A stretch of 64,000 nucleotides of DNA from Aradus depressus (Eukaryota; Arthropoda; Insecta; Hemiptera; Aradidae): positions 1,240,001 through 1,304,000 of the forward strand of contig OY759221.1 in the NCBI GenBank assembly GCA_963662175.1, written 5' to 3'. The stretch's first letter is position 1; each line of letters opens with the position of its first letter. Shown piece by piece: positions 23,029-34,100 of this stretch. The notes below the pieces were generated by a model, which did no database searches, was not told where the DNA came from, and worked only from the letters and a program-made list of their open reading frames with translations. Position numbers and translations under genes: made by a program.

Positions 23029-24458
23029 AACTATATAAATGTGTTTCCTCCCGTGTTGATAACAGGTTTATAAAAGCTGTGTTGCCGATAGAAAGGACCT
23101 ATCATAACTGTCAAATCAATATAAATGGCGGAAATGAAAATGATAGGAACTTGCATGTCAGGTTGGTAGCCAGCTGCCCAGGGCGACACATTTTGGAAGG
23201 ATACGAAAGTAATACTATTTAAAAATCTGTACCTATTTTATAAAAATCCCTCTCTATTTTCTAAATAAAAATCCCTTTTAAAGAACTTTTTTTTCTTTTT
23301 CCATAGCATCTATTGTTACTGTGCCGAGAAATAAGGGAGAGTCCTCTGATCCTTGCCAAGTTCACTAAAAATGGTTCTTCTGGCGTTTCGAATGTATTTA
23401 TACAACTTCATGTCAATAGATTCATTACATCATTAGATTGATTTCCAACCAAATCGGTAGATCTAAACATTGCTCTTCTCTTTTTGAAAAAAGTTTGACT
23501 CATAAAGGAATTCATTGTGTTAATGTCCTTCCCCACTTCTTGAAGTCAATAGATGCAATAAAAAAATTTTAACTTCAACTAAAAATATTCATTTTAGAGG
23601 AAATCCTTTACTCGGCAACTGATTTTTTTTTCTCACTGTTCCAAAAGAATAAAATTACCACAATAAAAAATCGTGTTTCACATCCAAAAACATTATTTGA
23701 TACAAAGCTTTAATTTTTATTTTTTAGGCAGAGTTCCTCCACACCTTAAAGGTCAGTCGAATCTACGGTAGGTATGTTCAATCATGCATTTCACTTGTGT
23801 TCTAATTTATTTTATTTCTCTTGGTATATTATTTCATGTATTTTTATTATTTCTTCCATTTTTATTATTATTTTCAAACAAAATATTATTTTTTTGTTTA
23901 TTTCTTATTCGTATTATTATTTTATTGATCTATTTATTTATTTCTGATTTTTTTTTTTTAAATATTTACCTATTTATTTATTTTTTTTTATTTATTCATT
24001 TATATTTTATTAATAGGTATATATATTTTAAATATTTGTTACGATGTTTTTTTTCCCTTTTCTATACCTCGCATATTAGGACCTGGTGAGGAACGTGAGA
24101 ACGTCCCGAAATATCGTTCTGATAAAGACACTTCCGGAAAAATAGTTATCTTAATTTTTATTAAATTGAAAAATGTATCTGCTTATTATAAATTTGTCTA
24201 TGTATTAATATATTTTTTTTGTACTCATATATTTTTAAGTATTTATTTATTCAATTTTTATTCATTTCATTTTACTTTTTTGAATAGTTTTGTTATTACT
24301 TACTACTAATCATACGTGTTACACTCAAGTAGTTATAAATCTAATTTAAAAGCTATCTTAATGTATACCTACGTTGTTTGAACGTATCCTATTACCATGT
24401 ATTGTTTTGGCGGAAATAAAATGATTATTATTATTATTATTGGCAAGAAAGGCAAAAT
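23029..24458. other. AT-rich, no gene seen
   Basis: T-rich low-complexity DNA from 23800 to 24060 produces a hydrophobic frame (23784-24089) that is not a supported gene. A CTGRNGA/GAAA-type motif lies at 24082-24116. Confidence 0.5.
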
Positions 24459-24628
24459 AATCTTTAACAATTACCTGACACTGTGCAGGCTCGGGACCAT
24501 CGCTTAACATCCTATCCGAAGGACGGCGTGCTCAAGTTTTTTTCACCTCCTAGATAAAAGACTTAAGGGCCTCGGCCGGGTTTCGAACCAGCAATCTTGA
24601 ACTCAGTAAGCGAAAATGCTACCCCTGT
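24459..24628 (-). mobile_element. SINE copy e, 3'-truncated, minus strand
   Basis: Carries the body (AAGGACGGCGTGCTCAAG on plus) and the B-box region (GGGTTTCGAACC on plus). The 3' stem-loop part is missing. Confidence 0.78.
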
Positions 24629-25210
24629 TCTATATTTAAATTTCTGTTTAAATCTCCTTTTAATCTATTCCCCTTTTCCCTTGTTCTAAAAGAAGTGTTG
24701 TCATCCTTGCAAGTGACCAAGTTAGGGAGGCTAGGAGAGCGATGTTCTGACCGAGTCGAGCGGGTCCACAGATGACACAAGAAAACGAAGACAGGTGGGC
24801 CACCATCTGGAGCCAGCAACTAGAACTACAGCGAGTAGCAGCGGTGTACCTGCTGTGTCCCTGTATATCAAAGAGAACCTACTCCATCATTATGTGGCCA
24901 TGTGGAGAGTACAGAGCCATCCTTGCCAGTTCCCTAGGGACATGTCTCAGGACAAGGGAACCTGCCATGTATACACTCTTTCCAAAACACTAACTTTACT
25001 CCCTAAGCTTCCATTTCACATGAGAATGTCACTACAAACCGAACTGGTCAAACCCACTACAGGGTAAAGTTTACTTGGATTTCCACAATCAGCCCCCCCC
25101 CCCCCCCCCCCCCTCCAAGAAAGGATCATCATTACGTTGACCTAAGGCAAATATGACGTTAGAAATATTTAGATTGTTTGCAAAAAAAAATATATATATA
25201 TATTTATATA
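24629..25210. other. No gene seen; contains poly(C)
   Basis: Balanced-composition DNA with overlapping frames at 24772-25067 that match nothing known to me. A run of 21 C lies at 25093-25113. Confidence 0.45.
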
Positions 25211-25695
25211 GTAGCAAAGAACTTGAAATTTTAGATGAAGATGTCAACATGGATCTAATTAGATACTGCCAAAGTTAGACAGAAATTATGTTATTTTTAT
25301 TGGTAGTAGGTATTTTATTAAAAGGATTAAAAATAAAGAAAAAAAAATTAATCTGATTTGGCCATAACAGGACGTTCTTAGGGTGGTCGTTTAGTGGAAG
25401 CTGGGATACTAGCAGCAATACTCGGAAAAATCAAACAGTTTTAACTGGAAGTTGCCACTGTAGCAACTTCCATTTAAAACCTTTTAATTTTTCCGAGTAT
25501 CGCTGCTAGTATCCCAGCTTCCACTAAACGACCACCCTAAGAACGTCCTGTTATGGCCAAATCAGATAATTTTTTTTTTCTTTATTTTTAATCCTTTTAA
25601 TAAAATACCTACTACCAATAAAAAAACATAACTTTGGCAGTATCTAATTAGATCCATGTTGACATCTTCATCTAAAATTTGAAGTTCTTTGCTAC
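25211..25695. mobile_element. 485-bp foldback element
   Basis: Arms of about 235-240 bp (25211 to about 25455 and 25463-25695) are inverted copies with few mismatches and small indels. The outer ends are GTAGCAAAGAACTTGAA and its complement; the innermost stem is TGGAAGTTGC/GCAACTTCCA around a 7-nt loop. No coding frame. High arm identity suggests recent origin or arm gene conversion. No clear target duplication. Confidence 0.9.
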
Positions 25696-26450
25696 AATGT
25701 TCTGACAGACAGATACACAATCAGGCAGGCAGAGAGACAGATGTGGGTATAGACAGACAACATCACGAAAATGGTCAAAACGTGTTGAGCGACCTTGAAA
25801 CGTGAAATTCAGTAAACATATGGTGTAAGAAAGTAATATCAATGCGGCCATGTATTGATAAGAAAGTCCTGATATGGGTATCGATAAAGTATCGAAAGCA
25901 TAGCACCGATTACTAAATTACCCGGTATTGGAACAAAAGTATCAATATCAGTATCGAAACTTTGTGGTCTGGTTTTTGGGGGACCCACCCGTCCCTGTAA
26001 GTGGTTCTTAGCATTTAATTCTCTTTGTTTGGCTGGTTGTTCCGAAGTCTAGACATATTTCATATTACGAATCTGCCAATTCAGGATGTTTTAGCGCACC
26101 GTTCATTGATTTCAAAATCACGCAACAGAGAGCAGGGTTTACTCAATGAAGACGGAAACAATTATTTCATGTTTTATTAGTTATTATTGATCCTTAGCAA
26201 CAAAGTTTCTGAATCAATAGCATAAAATTCTCATTTTAAACACTTATTGTGTTCTGTATATTTTTTCGCTAAATTAGATAAAATTTAACAACAAAAATGT
26301 TATTCAATAACATTTTCGAGTATGGAAACAGGCAGGAGGTAGCTTCTTAATACATATGTATATTATATACCTATATACATATATACATTTTATTATTATA
26401 TTGTAAAAATAATAAGTAACTTCTTTTTATAATTATAATAATAATATATA
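25696..26450. other. No gene seen
   Basis: AT-rich, with a short imperfect CAGGCAGGCAGAGAGACAG tract near 25720 and repeated ATCGATA/AGTATCGAA phrases at 25875-25965. Confidence 0.45.
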
Positions 26451-27230
26451 CAGTAAAATCCTTTTATAACGATTCCTGACGTAACGATTTTCCGGATAAC
26501 GATGTAAAACCCGTATCTAGTTTGGTTTGCTATTTAAAATTGAAGAAATAAATCCGGATATAACTATGTTAGGTATAACGATATTCCGTATGAAACGACC
26601 AAAATATTCCGGTTATAACGATATAATACGTATGTAAATATATACGCATACATAATTGGGTAAAACAGTATGAGTTTTGAACAGATGAAAAATACGAACA
26701 TTATAGAAAAGGGTATTAAACACTGTTCTTGTTTACTCTTTCCGAGCGCAATGAGTCATTCCATTTCCAAACATACCATTTCCCCCTTGTGGAATTTTCT
26801 TCGAACTACCTTCCTCCCTTCTAGTGCGTATATTCCTAGATTCAGATTAGTCTTTCTTTTGCCTCCGTAGGGATTGTGACAGTGCAAAAATTGAATTGAA
26901 AATGGCTTCAAACAAACGTCGCGCATTTTCTATTGAAGAAAAAGTGAAAATCATAAATAGAATTGAGAAAGGATAAACAAACAAAAACTTAGTGTCGGAG
27001 CTTCGAATTTCCCAGTCTACGATATCGACAATCTGGAAATCCAGAGACAAAATCAAAGAAATGTTTGAAAAAGATGTGACTTTAAAAAAAAAAAATTAGA
27101 AGCAGCCAACATTAAGATCTAGAAGACGCACTTCTTATAACAGTTTGGTTCCGGATATAACGATTTCCGGATATAACGATGTATTTTTCTTGATTCCTTG
27201 AATATCGTTATAACCGGACTTTACCTACTG
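26451..27230 (+). mobile_element. pogo/Tigger-type DNA transposon remnant
   Basis: The left end starts CAGTAAAATCC and the right end, reverse-complemented, starts CAGTAGGTAAAGTCCGG; both continue into repeated GGATATAACGAT motifs, the usual Tigger-like terminal structure. The element is flanked on both sides by TA, the expected Tc1/mariner-superfamily duplication. At about 780 bp it is much shorter than an autonomous copy and keeps only the start of the transposase. Confidence 0.88.
26902..27099 (+). pseudogene. pogo-type transposase N-terminal fragment (CENP-B N-like DNA-binding domain)
   Basis: The frame starts MASNKRRAFSIEEKVKIINR, the typical start of pogo/Tigger transposases and CENP-B-like proteins. 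It continues through a helix-turn-helix segment (LRISQSTISTIWKSRDKIKE) that would bind the terminal repeats. An in-frame TAA at 26974-26976 interrupts the domain, and a second stop at 27097-27099 follows an A run that has probably changed length. The catalytic DDE region is absent between the terminal repeats. The copy cannot encode an active transposase; it could only be mobilised in trans. It lies centrally within the 26451-27230 element, in the same orientation. Confidence 0.85.
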
Positions 27231-29594
27231 TAGATATATAATTATTATTATAAAAATATGTTATTTATTATTTTTTATACAGTTTATTTATATTGTGTAT
27301 CATTTTTATATATTTCTGTTTTTTCTATCATATTGCATGAGATATCAAATTTATTCATGGTTAAATAAATTCAAATTCTTATTTCCAGTACTGATTATTT
27401 TCTTTAGGATTCTGTTGTTACCGCACGAATGGGCAAACAATCTTAACGAACTCTCAAATGGTCTTACCAATCAGGTTATCGCATGAGTTGATTTCTAATT
27501 ACGCTCAAATTAGAGTTCAGATTTTCGACTTTTTGAACTCCTAGAGTGATCTACATAGATAGTATGTGACATTAACTGCAAAATGTCCTAACATATCAGT
27601 TATTGGGTTCCATTAAGAGACGCGGACGAGACACTAATGGGATCTCTCTGTCGTCAACGTACCCACACTGTGCGTCTTCCAGAATGTGCCTTCTCTACAA
27701 TTGGCCACTACTCGCCTCCTCCCGCTCACCGCCAATTGAATGATGAGGCGCCTACAATTATTTTAATGGTAGGAGGGGGGAGGGGGGGGGGGGGGGGTCG
27801 TGGCGTCGCCACATTTAGCCTCGAGAGCGCGTCCGCAGCGTCATGGCCAACCTCGGTAACAAGCCAGGATTGGAGGCTTCACTTTAGAGATCCAGACCCT
27901 CAGATTAGCAGTTAGCTACTTTCTGTCTGTTCGATATTTAGAGAAAAAATGTGTTTTTGAGAAATCCGAAATTTATGAGATATTTTCTATTAACACTCCT
28001 ACTGGTAACATGTATGCCCCCCTCTCCTGAGAATCAGCTGATGTCCAAGTAGGTATGTACGCGAAACTAAGCAAGTAAGCATTATTATAATGTTTTAAGT
28101 TGAACCATTAAAAGTTGGGAGCATTAACTGAAATGGGAATAACAGAAAACAGTTAAAGATAGCTTTAGCATAAATATATACAACTAAAACAGCAGCCAAG
28201 TTTTTATTTGTTTCTAATGAAAACTGAGTTCGAAGAAAGCTGTTCTCTGGAGTTTCCAGAAACTGGGAAATAAGTAGGCAGTGAATTTTTATAGTTGTTG
28301 AGGGAGGGGGCGGGGGGTAATGGCGGCCTGTGAGGGAAGTGCAGGGACTTCGACGAACCACTTAACTGAAACAAACCGAGGGTTGAGGGCGTCCTCTGGT
28401 GAACAGGAGCGAACTAGAGTAGCATCGCAGTATCGGCAGAGGTAGAATCGATAGTGGTGCACTATGTATCAATCAATATCGTTATATCAAGTTGATTGAG
28501 GAGTTGTCCCAACAGCCGTGAGATGGAGCTCATTTCCATTTAGTATCCTCATTTCATCAGCTATCACTATTTAAAAACACCAATAATTTTTCAGCCAGTC
28601 TGTCCTAAATTGACTCGAAGGCCCCGAACACCATCCTTCCAGCTAACTTCTTTATCGCTACTACAATTTTGATTGATCCAAATAATCTCTGAAGTCTTCG
28701 AACCCGACAACAGATATTATAAACTAACAAATATTTTTGGACTGCTTTTTTAGTTTCATAAAATAGCAGTTTATCAGTTGAATTATTTGAAAGCAGCAGT
28801 TACAGGTGGTAGCCACTGAATATAGATAGGGTTGTTGACCATCACTAGTGGCAGTCGTCCCGCCGACACCTAATTTAGCCAGCGCAAATATGAAATTGCA
28901 TGAACGTCTCGACTGCTTAATAGTAAAAGCGCAAGTAGCCCTAATGTTCAAAGCTGGGACATTTAGCGTCCCGGTAGCCATTGTGTCAGGACCCGGAACA
29001 ACCAAAAGCAAAAAAATCGCTACGGTATTGACAGGATCGTGACGGATGACAACCCATCTCTCAACGAACCTAGTATATCCGCCGAGACGATGCCAGTCCC
29101 CAGCTCTGCCACGCTAGGGCAGGTACCCCCCACTCACTGATCTGCCCCTGAGGGTTTTTTCACTCAGTTTTTCGCTGAGTCTCACGGAACAATCCCCCCC
29201 CCCCCCCCACCTGAACCATTTTTTGTACAAGTGGAGCCACGAAGGAGAGAGAGACCAATCTTCCTTAATCAAAGAGTTTCTGAATGGAGCCCTCCAATAA
29301 TCAATTCACAAGAATCATCTTCGAAGAATCACCGGCAATGTTCTTCACTAGCTAGCAATTAATTGTAGCAAAGTTAGTCTCCGCTCTCCCTCTAAACCCT
29401 CCTTCACCTTTTTAGATGAACATCTACTAATATGTCTTGCTTATGGACTTCTGATGTCATATATTAAATTTCGTATCGATACCCTCCTCTTTGGACGCTT
29501 TGGCAAAAAATCAACAAGTCTCTTTCTGAGGTCTGCATCAACCTGTAAAATGTCATGTAGATGTACATATCCATTGCAGCGGGAGTTGTGTCCA
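27231..29594. other. No gene supported; GC-richer patches and G/C runs
   Basis: AT-rich to about 27600, then patches of balanced composition (27610-27900, 28290-28460, 28850-29110) with several short frames, none recognisable. G16 run at 27782-27797 and C15 run at 29194-29208. Sequence at about 29370-29490 matches, in minus orientation, dispersed repeat family 1. Confidence 0.45.
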
Positions 29595-29625
29595 TACACA
29601 CACACACACACACAGACACACATAG

Positions 29626-29659
<34 letters not shown>

Positions 29660-29679
29660 ACACACACAGACACACACAT
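29595..29679. repeat. (CA)n microsatellite
   Basis: About 85 bp of CA repeat with AGAC and ATAG interruptions. It produces the spurious Cys/Val-rich frames seen there. Confidence 0.97.
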
Positions 29680-30000
29680 TCCTTAATTTTACTTCCACAG
29701 CAGTACTTAGTATAAGGGAAGTTGTGTGATCGATCGGAAATTCGATGTTCAGTTTTCACCGGAACTCCAATCCCCTGATTACTAAAATAATCAGGCGCAC
29801 CCTCAGTATTACTATAAATCTAGGAATTCGGCTTTTCACTGATTACATAACTTCTCTTATACTTCTTAGAGTCGGAGAAGTAAAACAGATTTTCCTTTAT
29901 ATTTGTCGTCACACTTGATACTTTTTTTCCCAGTTGTGAATCGGAGGAAGTAGATAATTTTGAGGATTGGGTTGGCACAATTTTCATATATAATGGTCGT

Positions 30001-30200
30001 NNNNNNNNNNNNNNNNNNNNNNNNNNNNNNNNNNNNNNNNNNNNNNNNNNNNNNNNNNNNNNNNNNNNNNNNNNNNNNNNNNNNNNNNNNNNNNNNNNNN
30101 NNNNNNNNNNNNNNNNNNNNNNNNNNNNNNNNNNNNNNNNNNNNNNNNNNNNNNNNNNNNNNNNNNNNNNNNNNNNNNNNNNNNNNNNNNNNNNNNNNNN
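30001..30200. other. Assembly gap, 200 N
   Basis: Exactly 200 undetermined bases; the round number suggests an estimated or default gap size. Frames crossing it are meaningless. Confidence 0.99.
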
Positions 30201-30234
30201 GGTCACTTTTTTTTAATCGATAAAATCGACTAAT

Positions 30235-30335
30235 TTTTAACAAAATTCTGTATGAGGATTTAGAAGTCAACTATTCATTTTTAGCCCGAACGGTTTTGGA
30301 GGGAGAACGAAAATGTACTGCTGGGGAAGTACATT
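30235..30335 (+). repeat. Dispersed repeat family 1 copy with terminal hairpin
   Basis: Contains TCTGTATGAGGATTTAGAAG, GGAGGGAGAACGAAAA and then AATGTACT-GCTGGGGA-AGTACATT (30312-30335), an 8-bp perfect inverted repeat around GCTGGGGA. Matching phrases occur near 29450 (minus), 35670 (minus), 38550 (minus), 49670-49800, 54450-54870 and 56750. Confidence 0.6.
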
Positions 30336-30563
30336 ACGACTTTTTTTTAGTAGAAATTTTATTACAATGAACACTTTTATATTATAATTTTAGGTCCGAT
30401 GACCGTTTTCTACCACTTAGTTATTATTATTTGAATATATATACATTTTTTTTCTTTTGAAAAAATTAATAATCCCGATAACCTGGGATTATTTCGTGCT
30501 TAATGCCTGTATTTTCAGGATTGAAATCCAGCGGGAATCCGAGGATTGCAAAGCCTAGTTAGA

Positions 30564-31856
30564 AAGAAGTGACGAAGGATTGGTCATTAAGAAAAGTGTG
30601 TCATTGAGAGGTGTTGTGGGAGTGATTAATGAACAACTGTGGGGTCTGTCAGGGTTACTTGGCATCTGGGATCACCAACCTTCCTGCAGCCCTCCAACTA
30701 GGGCAGAGTGGGTCCCCAAAAGAAGTCATGAAGGATTGGTCATTAAGAAGAGTGTGCAGTCATTGAGAGGTGTTGTGGGAGTGATTAATGAACAACTGTG
30801 GGGTCTGTCAGGGTTACTTGGCATCTGGGATCACCAACCTTCCTGCAGCCCTCCAACTAGGGCAGAGTGGGTCCCCAAAAGAAGTCACGAAGGATTGGTC
30901 ATTAAGAAGAGTGTGCAGTCATTGAGAGGTGTTGTGGGAGTGATTAATGAACAACTGTGGGGTCTGTCAGGGTTACTTGGCATCTGGGATCACCAACCTT
31001 CCTGCAGCCCTCCAACTAGGGCAGAGTGGGTCCCCAAAAGAAGTCACGAAGGATTGGTCATTAAGAAGAGTGTGCAGTCATTGAGAGGTGTTGTGGGAGT
31101 GATTAATGAACAACTGTGGGGTCTGTCAGGGTTACTTGGCATCTGGATCAGGGATCACCAACCTTCCTGCAGCCCTCCAACTAGGGCAGAGTGGGTCCCC
31201 AAAAGAAGTCATGAAGGATTGGTCATTAAGAAGAGTGTGCAGTCATTGAGAGGTGTTGTGGGAGTGATTAATGAACAACTGTGGGGTCTGTCAGGGTTAC
31301 TTGGCATCTGGATCAGGGATCACCAACCTTCCTGCAGCCCTCCAACTAGGGTAGAGTGGGTCCCCAAAAGAAGTCACGAAGGATTGGTCATTAAGAAGAG
31401 TGTGCAGTCATTGAGAGGTGTTGTGGGAGTGATTAATGAACAACTGTGGGGTCTGTCAGGGTTACTTGGCATCTGGGATCACCAACCTTCCTGCAGCCCT
31501 CCAACTAGGGCAGAGTGGGTCCCCAAAAGAAGTCACGAAGGATTGGTCATTAAGAAGAGTGTGCAGTCATTGAGAGGTGTTGTGGGAGTGATTAATGAAC
31601 AACTGTGGGGTCTGTCAGGGTTACTTGGCATCTAGGATCACCAACCTTCCTGCAGCCCTCCAACTAGGGCAGAGTGGGTCCCCAAAAGAAGTCACGAAGG
31701 ATTGGTCATTAAGAAGAGTGTGCAGTCATTGAGAGGTGTTGTGGGAGTGATTAATGAACAACTGTGGGGTCGGTCAGGGTTACTTGGCATCTGGATCAGG
31801 GATCACCAACCTTCCTGCAGCCCTCCAACTAGGGCAGAGTGGGTCCCCAAAAGTTA
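30564..31856. repeat. 159/165-bp tandem repeat, 8 copies
   Basis: AAGGATTGGTCATTAAGAA recurs at 30575, 30731, 30890, 31049, 31214, 31379, 31538 and 31697. Spacing is 156, 159, 159, 165, 165, 159 and 159 bp; the longer units carry a 6-bp ATCAGG duplication. All spacings are multiples of three, so one plus-strand frame stays open for 351 codons until a G-to-A change makes TAG at 31633-31635. No protein similarity. Confidence 0.95.
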
Positions 31857-33252
31857 AACACGAAATTTTGAGAACAGGTGAAAATAATTTTGCAGAAAAT
31901 AGGTGGGTATATCGTCCTTTTGATATATTCATTACACCACATTTTGCGCAATAGAAGGGGGAGGGTGCCTAAAGTGACAGAAAGGTTGGTTAGCCTCGGC
32001 TGGGGCCTGGAGGCAGCTATTAGCGAAGGTGGACATGTGAGGATCCCGCTCCCGCCACTTAGCACAGCTGACTTTGGCGGCAGTTTGCGGCGCCGTGGGC
32101 GGGCCCAAGTCTCCCGACCCTTTTAGCTGCCCCCCCCCCCCCCCCCGCCTCCACCATACTTTTTTATTTCTTAATTCGCTACATCGTCACTGATTCATCT
32201 GATGTCATTCTATGAAGTTGTACACTCGTCAATATTACTTGTCTAGAATACGACGGGCAACATGAGATTCGCATGCTACAATCATTTGTGGGAGAATTCG
32301 ATTTTGTCAAGTACGTAGTATTCAGGTCTCAAGTACACGATCTTTCAAATGTACTTGAGTCACTACGAACCTCAGATCGCAGCTCTTCTAGCATTGGACG
32401 CGTTATGAGGTGATGTGGTATGTTGGGCCACACCAGTTTTGGGGTGGAAAAGTAGATAAAGCCTTTAAAATGATTGGCAGCTTAACCAAAAAAACCGACA
32501 CCGACGGAAGGAATAACATTTTATTATTTCGGATATTTGATACAATTGTTTCTCTCATATCATGTATCCGGGATGAATGAAATGTTGACCCTACCGTCGG
32601 TTCTTTTACTGTAGCAGTACAGGTTATCCTGATAAAAGTAAACAGAATAAGTGCTTTTCATATAATACCATTACGTCGTATGTTGTATTTATGTATATTG
32701 ATGTATTGTATTTATGTATCCGTATGATTTGCCCTGGCAGCCAGTCCATCCCTGCCTCAGCCTCCCTCCTACAAAGCTCTGTCGTACTTCTGACAGACTG
32801 GTGAAGATACAGGTGGAGGGCCCGCTCCGGGTGTTGCCGCTAATTTGGCGGACCCTGCCCGCTGGAAAGCGCCCCCCTCCTTTTTGCTCTTCCGACACTC
32901 CCCCCCCCCCCCCCCCCCCCCCAGACGTTGTTTTTTCCACAACATTTTCACAATTATAATTAGAACAATTACCGAAGGAGGGAGGAGGAGGGTGGGGAAG
33001 AGCAGGTAGGGCCTTGGTCTAGTTACAGTGGAGGCAGGTAGGCGGCGCTTCCATCACAAACACTCGCCTACCACCCCACTAACAAAACCCCTTATTACCA
33101 ACGGGCGCCATTTTTTTTAACACAAGCTCACCTTTACTAACCTCCAGGCTAAAGGTTGTAAAAAAACACGCACGCTAAAACAACAACAAAAGAAAAAGTG
33201 AAAACCAAAATCTTGAAACAGAACAAATAGTAAAAGAATTATACTCGAGCCA
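31857..33252. other. Non-coding Dll upstream region with GC-rich patches and poly(C) runs
   Basis: Two patches (31960-32125 and 32725-32890) are GC-rich and look unique, and each runs into a poly(C) tract: 17 C at 32130-32146 and 23 C at 32900-32922. A G-rich segment follows at 32975-33060. No coding similarity was found. Confidence 0.5.
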
Positions 33253-33316
33253 AGCACTGCTCACTAACAGACAAGCACTGCTCACTAACAGACAAGCACT
33301 GCTCACTAACAGACAC
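33253..33316. repeat. 21-bp tandem repeat, 3 copies
   Basis: GCACTGCTCACTAACAGACA recurs three times. Confidence 0.9.
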
Positions 33317-33864
33317 TTCGAAATACTTCTATGTCCTCGTATACAAGTCAGAGTTGTCGAAAAATTGGCTTTTGTCAAATGACAAAGGGTCGCTTCATCG
33401 AAATACTTCAATAAATGGCATAGATTTCATCAGAAATTTCGAAAGAAACGTTTCACTTTCTGTAATTTCCACTTATTATTAACATCTGCTAATAACAATT
33501 ATTTTGGAGCATGGAAATCAGGCATGATTCTCCATAACAATATTTTTCCATTTTCTTGGCATCAATATCCTGGAAGGTTTATAATAATTTATTTTTGTCC
33601 AATATTTTTATTACTATCAACCCTATTTATTTTATTTTTTGTTAGTTATTCTAACACATTTATCTTTATTTTATTTCGCACTTCGTGACCTAAGGAAAGG
33701 GCCTTCAACGTGTTGACACTTCTGGAATAAATTGAAATATAAAGTATTTTCATAAGCTACTAGTAGGTTGGCTCGGAGTTGCCCGGGTGTAACTATGTTC
33801 ATTATAACTTAATTACAGGTTTCCTATCAAAAAGAACCTGATATGAAAAGGAATTTGAGAACTT

Positions 33865-34100
33865 CACCTGAAGTACAATCTTTATCAATAATCTCTCTGC
33901 GTCATTCACCAAGAATGTATACTGTATTGTAATAATGAATAAATCAATAAATAGTCAAACAGTAACTCGATAAATAGTTTTTGACAAATGTAAATGATGT
34001 TTAGTTAACAGTTACTTATGGATGATATATTAATCAGACATTTCAGGAAGCCCACAAAAGAAACTTTGTTAATGACTCATTTTCATCATAGAGGGTATCC
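33865..34100 (+). repeat. Dispersed repeat family 2, copy 2
   Basis: Collinear with 20470-20690 over about 220 bp (see that entry). Upstream, 33686-33721 carries a GTGACCTAAGGAAAGGGCC motif shared with 58036-58071. Confidence 0.65.

Noticed and set aside
29441..29759. Cys/Val-rich frames
   Set aside because: Translations of the (CA)n microsatellite.
29820..30270. Frames crossing the N gap
   Set aside because: They consist largely of undetermined residues.
30580..31635. 351-codon plus-strand frame
   Set aside because: Translation of the 159/165-bp tandem repeat; no domain and no gene context.
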